Source of the DNA: Desulfonatronum sp.
GTDB taxonomy: Bacteria > Desulfobacterota > Desulfovibrionia > Desulfovibrionales > Desulfonatronaceae
Reading direction: 5' to 3'
DNA: 12,201 bases
Assembly: GCA_007127655.1 (NCBI GenBank)
Contig: SKYX01000014.1
Span: 1 to 12,201 of the forward strand
Positions 5,902 through 12,201 of this stretch are shown here, in pieces. Positions within the stretch are counted from its first letter, which is position 1, and each line of letters begins with the position of its first letter. The position numbers and the translations under genes are program-made. Under the pieces are notes generated by a model that was given only the letters and a program-made list of their open reading frames with translations, was not told the DNA's origin and made no database searches.

Positions 5902-5938
5902 CTCCCTCTCCCCTTGAAAGAGGGTCGGGGTGAGGGGA
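5902..5938. repeat. Compound inverted repeat in the cobB-cobH gap
   Basis: CCCTCTCCCC near 5904-5913 faces GGGGTGAGGG at 5927-5936, and CCCTCT also pairs with AGAGGG at 5919-5924, so alternative stems can form. The pattern of CCCTCTCCCC followed by AGAGGGTCGGGGTGAGGGG resembles a dispersed intergenic repeat common across proteobacterial genomes (from memory). It fills much of the 104-bp gap between cobB and cobH. Confidence 0.6.
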
Positions 5939-5941
5939 AGT

Positions 5942-5967
5942 TTTCTGGGTGCGTTTCATCCCAGAAA
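5942..5967 (-). terminator. Hairpin directly after the cobB stop
   Basis: TTTCTGGG (5942-5949) and CCCAGAAA (5960-5967) form a perfect 8-bp stem with a 10-base loop, starting at the base next to the cobB TGA stop (5968-5970). On the minus strand the stem is followed by ACTTCCCC and not by a T-run. It may stabilise the 3' end of an upstream message or cause partial termination. Full termination would separate cobH and cbiD from cobB. Confidence 0.4.
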
Positions 5968-7533
5968 TCACCTTAAGATGCGGTTGGCCGCATAGCGCTC
6001 GCAGGCCCGCGTGAACGCCACGGCGGCGGGTGGATGGGAGCCGAAGTGCAGATGAACGTACGAGGCCACTACGTTGCCGCGGCGAAAACCGGCCAAGTTC
6101 GCCCGGCCTCTCCGATCCTCGACCCGAAAGGCCGGATCGTATGTGCTTTCCGAAATCTCTTCCAGTCCGGAATAGTGAAACTCATGGCCGCGAAGCACGG
6201 TCCCTACGGGCCCCAAAACGCCATCAGCAAGCAGTTCCACCTTCCTGTAGCCCAAGGCCTGGAATCGAGAATGCATCTTGGCCCGACCCGGAAAAAAATC
6301 GACCATGGAATACCGCTTCCCGTCAACGTCCTCCAATTCGGAAAGCAGGTACATCATGCCCCCGCATTCGGCATAAACAGGCATCCCATCCAAGGCAGCC
6401 TTCCGGATCGCCTCGCGCATCGGACGGTTCGCGGCCAAAGCGGCCGAGTAGATTTCCGGGTAGCCACCTCCCACGTACAATCCGGCCACGCCTTCCGGCA
6501 GCCCTTCGTCCGCAAGAGGAGAAAAAAAGACCAGTCGTGCCCCGGCCCGCTCCAGCAAACGGAAATTTTCCTGGTAATAGAAGCAGAAGGCGGAGTCTCT
6601 GGCCACCCCGATGGTCACTCCAGAGGCCGCTCCGGGAAGGCTCCCAGATGGTGACGCCGACTCGGTTGCCTGACCTGCTGAAGCGGGGTTCGTGAAAACC
6701 GGCTGTTCGCTGATTCGTTGAATCCACTCTAAATCCAGCCCTTGCTCGGCCCAGGCAGCCAAGCTTTCCCGACGCCGGGAGTCCCAGAACGTGGTTTGTT
6801 CCCGACTATGATTTTCAGCCCCCGCCATCCCCTCTGGCATCCCCTCCGGCCCGTCTTCGGACGGCTTTTCCGCCGGAGATCGGACTAAATCCGCGGCCAT
6901 GAACAACCCGAGATGCCGGGAGGGCAGGACCATATCCGGTCGACGAGGCAAAAAGCCAAGGCAAGGCAAATCCGGCAGGTACGCGGACATGGCTTCACGG
7001 AGCAGAGCCTCATGGCTTGACCCGCCCACCTGGGAAAAGATCACCCCGGCCAAACTCAACTCCGGATCAAAGTCGTGAAAGCCGCGCACCAGAGCCGCGG
7101 CTGACCGGCCCTGGGACCGGGCGTCCACCACAAGAACCACGGGAAAGCCCAACCACTTGGCCATCTGAGCCGTGGAACCGCTCTCCTCTGAGCCGGATGC
7201 GCCGTCGAACAGGCCCATCACCCCTTCCACCAGACAGACGTCCGTGTCCCGAGCATATCGATGGAACAGTTCCAGAGTTACGCCCCGACGCAGAATCCAT
7301 CCATCCAGGTTGTGGACGGGACGGCCGCTGACCGCGGCCAGATGCGTGGGGTCGATAAAGTCCGGCCCGACCTTGAACCCCTGAACTCGCAACCCTCGTT
7401 CCCGGAAAGCGGCCGCCAGCCCCAGCGTGGCCAGGGTTTTGCCGCAGCCGCTCCGGATTCCGGCCACCACCAGCCCCCTGGCCTTGCCGACCGGTCCTTT
7501 GTCCCGGGCGGCCTGATCACGACATGCCCTCAC
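5968..7533 (-). CDS. cobB: Cobyrinate a,c-diamide synthase
   Basis: The enzyme uses ATP and glutamine to amidate the a and c side chains of cobyrinate or hydrogenobyrinate (CbiA/CobB family). The N-terminal dethiobiotin-synthetase-like domain has the P-loop GIRSGCGKT (residues 25-33), followed by GFKVGPDFIDPTHL and LVEGVMGLFDG. The C-terminal class I glutamine amidotransferase domain has YVGGGYPE, the nucleophile Cys390 in YAECGGMMYL and the histidine region SYVHLHFGSH (491-500). At 521 residues it exceeds the usual length of about 450-460 because of a Pro/Ser/Glu/Gly-rich linker at about 217-305. It begins with GTG and overlaps the fliI stop by three bases (GTGA), so translation is probably coupled to the flagellar genes. 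With CbiD and CobH downstream it forms a small part of the corrin pathway. Confidence 0.95.
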   Translation of the reverse strand: MRACRDQAARDKGPVGKARGLVVAGIRSGCGKTLATLGLAAAFRERGLRVQGFKVGPDFIDPTHLAAVSGRPVHNLDGWILRRGVTLELFHRYARDTDVCLVEGVMGLFDGASGSEESGSTAQMAKWLGFPVVLVVDARSQGRSAAALVRGFHDFDPELSLAGVIFSQVGGSSHEALLREAMSAYLPDLPCLGFLPRRPDMVLPSRHLGLFMAADLVRSPAEKPSEDGPEGMPEGMAGAENHSREQTTFWDSRRRESLAAWAEQGLDLEWIQRISEQPVFTNPASAGQATESASPSGSLPGAASGVTIGVARDSAFCFYYQENFRLLERAGARLVFFSPLADEGLPEGVAGLYVGGGYPEIYSAALAANRPMREAIRKAALDGMPVYAECGGMMYLLSELEDVDGKRYSMVDFFPGRAKMHSRFQALGYRKVELLADGVLGPVGTVLRGHEFHYSGLEEISESTYDPAFRVEDRRGRANLAGFRRGNVVASYVHLHFGSHPPAAVAFTRACERYAANRILR

Positions 7534-8855
7534 TTCCCGGCGCCCTTGTCCAGTAAGGCGAACAACCCGGAAAAGCTGTCATCAAGGGGCCGACACTCAT
7601 CCACTGGTTGACGGAGGTAGCTCTGAATCGGGCCGATGCGTTGCAACGCCGTGTCAATTTCCTGACTACTGCCCTTGGCATAGGCCCCGATGTTCACCAT
7701 GTCTTCAACTTTCTTGAACGTGGCTAAGGAGCGAATCACCTCCTGACCGGCCTGGAGGATTTCCGGCGGAGTAATTTCCGCGCGAAGCCGGCTGACGCTT
7801 TTAAGCACGTCGATGGCCGGGTAATGACCTTGATCGGCCAACTCCCGGGTAAGCACGATGTGGCCGTCCAGGATGGAACGGACCGCGTCGGCCACGGGTT
7901 CGGAAAAATCATCGCCTTCCACCAACACGGTGTAGATCCCGGTAATGCTGCCCTGCTCATTGTTTCCGGCCCGCTCCAGGAGCCGGGGCAGCATGGCGAA
8001 CACCGTGGGCGTGTATCCCCTGGTGGTGGGCGGCTCCCCGGCGGCCAGGCCGACTTCCCGAGCTGCCATGGCAAACCGGGTCACGGAATCCATCATCAGG
8101 ATCACATCCTGCCCCTTGTCCCGGAAATACTCGGCCACGGCCGTGGCCGCGAACGCGGCCCGCATCCGGACCAGCGGGCCCTGTTCTGAAGTGGCCACGA
8201 TCAGCACCGAGCGGGCCAAGCCTTCCGGCCCCAAATCTTTTTCCATGAAATCAAGAACTTCTCGCCCTCGCTCGCCCACCAGGGCGATGACGTTCACGTC
8301 GGCCTTGGTATACCGCGCGATCATGCCCATCATGGTGCTCTTACCCACCCCGGAACCGGCCATGATCCCCACCCGCTGACCCTTTCCCAGGGTCAGCAGC
8401 CCGTTGATGGCCTGGACTCCGGTGTCCAACGGAGCGTGAATCCGGGGACGTTTCAGAGGGTTGAGCGGTTCGGCGTGGAGGGGATAATACTGGGATGGTT
8501 CCAGCACGGGGCCCGAATCCATGGGCTGGCCGAAGGCGTCCAGGACCCGACCCAGCATCCGCTTGCCCACGGGGAACAGAGGCGGGGTGTTGGAATTCTG
8601 GATCAGGTTTCCGGGCCGAATGCCCCGCATTTCGCCGTAGGGCATGAACAGTACCGAACCGTTGCGAAATCCGACCACCTCGGCGGGAATGCCTTCAGGG
8701 TCATCGTCCGAGAGCAGACGGCAGTACGACCCCAGGGAAGCCTTCATGCCCCGGCCTTCCACCAGCAGGCCGACGACCTTGGAAACCTTGCCGAAAGTCC
8801 GGGCCGGGTCCGTCCCCTGGAGCACGGTGACGCAACTTTGCGGACAAAGTCCCAT
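7530..8855 (-). CDS. fliI: Flagellar export ATPase FliI
   Basis: FliI is the hexameric ATPase at the base of the flagellar type III export apparatus. It resembles the F1 beta subunit and helps to unload export substrates at the inner membrane. The 441-residue product has the N-terminal beta-barrel region, PLDTGVQAINGLLTLGKGQRVG, Walker A AGSGVGKST (166-174), the catalytic-glutamate motif GERGREV (194-200) and Walker B VILMMDSVTR (Asp256), followed by EPPTTRGYTPTVF. The C-terminal region KVEDMVNIGAY is typical of the family. The ATG overlaps the fliH stop by one base (TGATG), and a GGAGGAG site lies within the fliH end. The usual next gene, fliJ, is absent and cobB follows instead. Confidence 0.97.
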   Translation of the reverse strand: MGLCPQSCVTVLQGTDPARTFGKVSKVVGLLVEGRGMKASLGSYCRLLSDDDPEGIPAEVVGFRNGSVLFMPYGEMRGIRPGNLIQNSNTPPLFPVGKRMLGRVLDAFGQPMDSGPVLEPSQYYPLHAEPLNPLKRPRIHAPLDTGVQAINGLLTLGKGQRVGIMAGSGVGKSTMMGMIARYTKADVNVIALVGERGREVLDFMEKDLGPEGLARSVLIVATSEQGPLVRMRAAFAATAVAEYFRDKGQDVILMMDSVTRFAMAAREVGLAAGEPPTTRGYTPTVFAMLPRLLERAGNNEQGSITGIYTVLVEGDDFSEPVADAVRSILDGHIVLTRELADQGHYPAIDVLKSVSRLRAEITPPEILQAGQEVIRSLATFKKVEDMVNIGAYAKGSSQEIDTALQRIGPIQSYLRQPVDECRPLDDSFSGLFALLDKGAGK

Positions 8856-9577
8856 CAGCCGTTCTCCTCCAGGGTCAGTTGGTTCAGGATTTCACGCAGG
8901 CCTGCCTTGCGCGAAGCGACGGTGTTGTCCACCATCCCGTGGTCGCACTCCAGGATCAGACCGCCCGGTTCGATTCGCGGATCATCCTTGACTTTCCAGG
9001 CCGTCGGGCGGTTGTCGTCCGATTTTCCCAAGGCCAGCAGGTCTTCGATCAGTCCGCGGTCTTGCGGATTGACAGCAATGACCACCTTGCGCTTGGCGTC
9101 GATCATGTCCACGGCCTGATCCAGCAGATTGACCATGCTCTCCCGGCGATGCACGTCCAACTCCACGGCAATGGCTTTTTCCACCATGACGTGCAAGAGC
9201 ATCACCAAGTCCCCGCGGTGGGTTTGCCACACGGCTCGGCCCTGTTCTTCAATGGAGCTGATCACCGCGGCGCATTGCCCGGCGGCCTGCTCCAGGACTT
9301 GTTTCAACTGGGTATCGCCCTGGGCCTGGCCCTCGCGAAAGCCTTCGTCCCTGGCCTGGGCCTTGATTTGCTTTGCCTCTTCCATGGCCTGGGTCAGGAT
9401 ATCCTTGGCCATCACCTGGGCCCTGGCCCGGACCCGGGTCAGGTATTCCTCTTCAGCCTCCATGCTCCAGGTGGCTTGACGCCCGCCGGCCAGAGTCAAC
9501 TCGGACAAACCCACGGAGCGGGGTCCGATGATGATTTTCCCTCCGGATCGGGCGCCATCAGAATTAGAGAAGGACAT
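8855..9577 (-). CDS. fliH: Flagellar assembly protein FliH
   Basis: FliH binds FliI, holds it inactive or docks it to the C-ring through FliN, and acts in type III flagellar export on the cytoplasmic face. The 240-residue protein has a variable N-terminus, then a charged, coiled-coil-prone segment at about 40-115 containing ARDEGFREGQAQG, a FliH/HrpE-like Gly-rich helix. The C-terminal globular region shows KVVIAVNPQDRGLI, DPRIEPGGLILECDHGMVDNTVASRKAGL, typical of FliH and of V/F-type ATPase stator subunits. It starts 14 bp inside the end of fliG with a strong AAGGGAGG ribosome site and ends at the fliI start. Family and position agree, while the N-terminal part alone would be hard to place. 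Confidence 0.93.
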   Translation of the reverse strand: MSFSNSDGARSGGKIIIGPRSVGLSELTLAGGRQATWSMEAEEEYLTRVRARAQVMAKDILTQAMEEAKQIKAQARDEGFREGQAQGDTQLKQVLEQAAGQCAAVISSIEEQGRAVWQTHRGDLVMLLHVMVEKAIAVELDVHRRESMVNLLDQAVDMIDAKRKVVIAVNPQDRGLIEDLLALGKSDDNRPTAWKVKDDPRIEPGGLILECDHGMVDNTVASRKAGLREILNQLTLEENG

Positions 9578-10565
9578 CGCCGCCTCCCTTACCCGTGATG
9601 ATGATCCGGCCTTCGGCTTCCAGTCGGCGAACCACCTTGACCACGTTCATCTGGGCCGTTTCCACCTCGGACAGCTTGACCGGTCCCATGATTTCCAGAT
9701 CTTCCTTGATCATGGTGGCCGCGCGTTCGGACAGGTTGGAAAAGAATTTGTCCCGCAGCTCCTCGCTGGCCCCCTTCAAGGCCAGGGTCAGTTCGTCGTT
9801 GCTGACCTCCTTGAGCAGCTCCCGGATGCCGCGGTCGTCCAGGGTCTTGATGTCCTCGAACACGAACATGAGCTGTCGGATTTCCTCGGCCAGCTGGGTG
9901 GATTCCTCTTCGATGTCCGCCAGCACTTCCTCTTCCGTGGCGCGTTCCACTGCGTTGAGGATCTCAGCCACCGATGACACTCCGCCGACTTTCCGGCCTT
10001 CGCGACCGCCCATGGCGATCAGTTGCCGATCCAGCACCTTGCCCAAGTCCTCCAGCATGTCCGCGGGCACGGCCTCCAGGCGGGCTAGGCGGATCAGCAC
10101 TTCGGCTCGGACCCCTGCGGACATGTTCTGGAGCAGCCCCGCGGCCTGCTCCGAATCCAGGTGGCCCAGAATCAAGGCCAGGGTCTGAGGGTGTTCGTTG
10201 CGCAGAATCTGAGCAAGCAACTTCGGGCTGACGCTTTCCAAAGCCTTGAACGGACCCGGTCCGGTGTCCAGTTCCAGGGAGTCCAGCACGAATTTAGCCG
10301 TTTCGCTGTCCAGGCCCTGGAGCATCTTGCGCACCCGGTCCGGACTGCCGGCCAGCATGCTCTCGCCCAGGGTCAGGACTTGGTTGAACTCCTTGAGCAC
10401 CTCTTCGACCATCTCCTTGGGGACCGTGTCCATCTCCACCATGGCCTTGCTCACCTGGGTGATCTCGCGACGATCCAGGCGTTTGAATACGTCCACGGCG
10501 CACTTGTCACCCAAGGCCAACAAGAGGATGGCCGTCTTCTGCGTTCCGGATATTTTATCAGCCAC
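9564..10565 (-). CDS. fliG: Flagellar motor switch protein FliG
   Basis: FliG is the C-ring protein that binds the FliF ring with its N-terminal domain and touches the MotA stator with its C-terminal domain, so it generates torque and sets rotation direction. The 333-residue protein has the usual length. The middle domain has the EHPQ motif (124-127, NEHPQTLALIL), the hinge region has MFVF (233-236), and the C-terminal domain carries the charged helix DDRGIRELLKEV...DELTLALKGASEELRDKFFSNLSERA (positions about 243-281). It starts with GTG one base after the fliF stop and has GAGGAG nine bases upstream inside fliF. This spacing implies coupled translation. Confidence 0.97.
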   Translation of the reverse strand: MADKISGTQKTAILLLALGDKCAVDVFKRLDRREITQVSKAMVEMDTVPKEMVEEVLKEFNQVLTLGESMLAGSPDRVRKMLQGLDSETAKFVLDSLELDTGPGPFKALESVSPKLLAQILRNEHPQTLALILGHLDSEQAAGLLQNMSAGVRAEVLIRLARLEAVPADMLEDLGKVLDRQLIAMGGREGRKVGGVSSVAEILNAVERATEEEVLADIEEESTQLAEEIRQLMFVFEDIKTLDDRGIRELLKEVSNDELTLALKGASEELRDKFFSNLSERAATMIKEDLEIMGPVKLSEVETAQMNVVKVVRRLEAEGRIIITGKGGGDVLL

Positions 10566-10566
10566 T

Positions 10567-12168
10567 TCAGGCGTTCTCCTCTTTCAGCCAAATCTTCAGA
10601 ACCTGGATGCTCTGCTCCATGTTCTTCTGAAACAGCTCCCCGGTGGCCTGCTTCAGCTCTTCCAGGCGGCGCTGTGCCAACACGGCCTCGGACTCTTGAG
10701 TCTCGGCGGCTTCCAAAGCCATTGCTTCAGCCCCTTCCAACTCATCCACTGCGCCCTCATCCTGTTCAGCGACACGCGGCCGGATCATGGCCATTACCAC
10801 GGGGCGGACCACCAGGAGCAGGAAGAGCAGGACCAGCAGAAAGTTCAGAATCGGTTTGCCGAACTGCCGGCCGTAATCCAGAATCACTTCCGCCAGGCTC
10901 GGCGGCGGGATCATTTCCGGACCACCAAAGGAAATACTGGAGACCTCCACGCTGTCGCCCCGGGCCCCGTCGAAGCCGATGGCGTTACGAACCAGTTGTT
11001 CGATCCGTTGCAGTTCCTGGGCGTTGCGCGGCACGAAGACATGGCCCTGGCCCTCGGTTACCGGCTCGTATGTTCCATCGACGATAACCGCCACGCTCAA
11101 TCGCTGCAACTCGCCCAGAGGCATGACGATCTGCTGTTCTTCGCGGTTGATTTCAAAATTGGTCGTGGACTGAGAACGAGCGCTTTCCTGATAGGTGCCC
11201 TGCCCGGCGAAACCGTCCCCCTGAAACTGCGGCTCGGGAACCCCGGCTTCCAGATTGGACTGCCCGGTGCTGGTTTCGTCACTTTTCTGTTCGCTGCGGA
11301 CCACGGCGCTGTCCGGGTCGAACAGTTCCCTGACGATGGTCCGTCGACTGAAATCCAGTTCCGTGTTTACCTTGGCGATGACCTGGCCGTGGCCGAACAG
11401 CGGGATCAACATTTGGCTGATGCGCCGCTCCAGGTTCTGCTCCAGTTGCAGCTTGTACTCCAGCTGGGTGTTGGTCATGCCTTCCAAAGTGTCCGAACTC
11501 TTGGGCTGGTAGAGGACTTGCCCGGTGGTGTCGGACACGGTGATGTGATCCGAAGTCAGCCCTTCCACCGAGGACGTCACCAGGTTGACAACACTCTGAA
11601 CTTGACGGCCGTCCAGTCTGGCACCTTGCTTCATGGCCAGAATCACGGCCGCGGACGGTGGGCTCTGTTCCTCGATGAACAGGCTGCGATGCGGAATGAC
11701 CAGGTGAATCCGGGCGCTTTCCACCTCTGGAAATTCGGAAATCGTTCTGGACAGTTCTCCCTGCAGGGCCCGCTGGTAGTTAATGCGCTGGATGAAGTCG
11801 GTCTGGCCAAGCTTGACGTCGTCGAACAACTCAAACCCTAAACCCGGACCGCGCAGCGCTCCCTCGCCGGCGACACGCAACCGCAGTTCATGGACCCGAT
11901 CCGCCGGGACCAAAATGGTCTGCCCATTGTCCGCCAGTCGGTACGGCTCCTTGCCGGTCTGCAGGATGGTGCTCACGCGGCTGGCGTCCTCCGGAGTCAG
12001 CCGATCATACAAAACCGCGTAATCCGGGCGACCGATCCAGTACATGAGCAGGAAAAAGATCAAAACCATGGTCGCCGCCAAACCGCCGACCATGATGCGC
12101 TGGGAGACGCTGGAATCGCTCCAGATTTGCAGGACCTTGACTTTCAGATTTTCCAGAAAAGGAGGCAT
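10567..12168 (-). CDS. fliF: Flagellar MS-ring protein FliF
   Basis: FliF forms the MS-ring in the inner membrane on which the motor and the export gate are built. The 533-residue protein has two membrane helices, about residues 26-46 and 438-460, which enclose the periplasmic ring-building domains. Conserved stretches are YAVLYDRLTPEDASRV, ALQGELSRTISEFPEVESARIHLVIP (split over 134-159) and TVSDTTGQVLY-like sequence. The cytoplasmic tail is acidic (466-495) and ends in IQVLKIWLKEENA, the FliG-binding helix. The start has GGAG about seven bases before the ATG. Only 33 bases lie upstream in the window, so a preceding fliE or a promoter cannot be judged. Confidence 0.97.
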   Translation of the reverse strand: MPPFLENLKVKVLQIWSDSSVSQRIMVGGLAATMVLIFFLLMYWIGRPDYAVLYDRLTPEDASRVSTILQTGKEPYRLADNGQTILVPADRVHELRLRVAGEGALRGPGLGFELFDDVKLGQTDFIQRINYQRALQGELSRTISEFPEVESARIHLVIPHRSLFIEEQSPPSAAVILAMKQGARLDGRQVQSVVNLVTSSVEGLTSDHITVSDTTGQVLYQPKSSDTLEGMTNTQLEYKLQLEQNLERRISQMLIPLFGHGQVIAKVNTELDFSRRTIVRELFDPDSAVVRSEQKSDETSTGQSNLEAGVPEPQFQGDGFAGQGTYQESARSQSTTNFEINREEQQIVMPLGELQRLSVAVIVDGTYEPVTEGQGHVFVPRNAQELQRIEQLVRNAIGFDGARGDSVEVSSISFGGPEMIPPPSLAEVILDYGRQFGKPILNFLLVLLFLLLVVRPVVMAMIRPRVAEQDEGAVDELEGAEAMALEAAETQESEAVLAQRRLEELKQATGELFQKNMEQSIQVLKIWLKEENA

Positions 12169-12201
12169 GGCTGGCTCCGGTTTTGTTGGTTCAACGGTTC
12201 A

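Noticed and set aside
10246..11841. Long plus-strand frame of 531 codons
   Set aside because: It is antisense to fliF and fliG, whose products are clearly recognisable. Long antisense frames are expected in high-GC coding DNA.

Overview
The window looks like chromosomal DNA of a motile, anaerobic, Gram-negative deltaproteobacterium. A member of the Desulfovibrionales is the best guess, because a fliFGHI motor block, anaerobic-type cobalamin genes and a secreted octahaem c-type cytochrome lie close together in DNA of fairly high G+C. The genus cannot be fixed from sequence reading alone.

Right part (3476-12168, all on the minus strand): eight genes form one tightly packed run that reads leftwards: fliF, fliG, fliH, fliI, then cobB/cbiA, cobH/cbiC, cbiD and a small MOSC-domain gene. 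fliF to cobB are joined by overlaps or a 1-base gap, so a flagellar export and C-ring block runs directly into three corrin-ring enzymes. No fliJ follows fliI. The gaps around cobH hold palindromic elements: a compound inverted repeat plus hairpin after cobB, and a perfect 26-bp palindrome whose first three bases are the cobH stop codon.

Middle part (793-3350, plus strand): a GNAT-type acyltransferase with an extra C-terminal domain lies 35 bp upstream of an exported cytochrome with eight CXXCH motifs, of the hydroxylamine oxidoreductase (HAO) type. The pair converges on the MOSC gene across a 125-bp gap that can form a large stem-loop.

Left part (1-792): no intact gene. It holds the 3' part of a tRNA-Glu(UUC) gene without its 5' half, five copies of a GGAAGTA motif placed on both sides of that fragment, several inverted repeats, a plus-strand intrinsic terminator and a fragment of a tyrosine recombinase gene. 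This is the signature of an integration site for a mobile element. Because repeats and tRNA core are arranged as in an attP, one reading is a junction between two tandem elements, the second reduced to an integrase remnant. Whether the acyltransferase/cytochrome pair is cargo or old chromosome cannot be settled here.

The least explained parts are the attP-like block and the acyltransferase/octahaem cytochrome pair. The rest is well-known machinery in a somewhat unusual operon.
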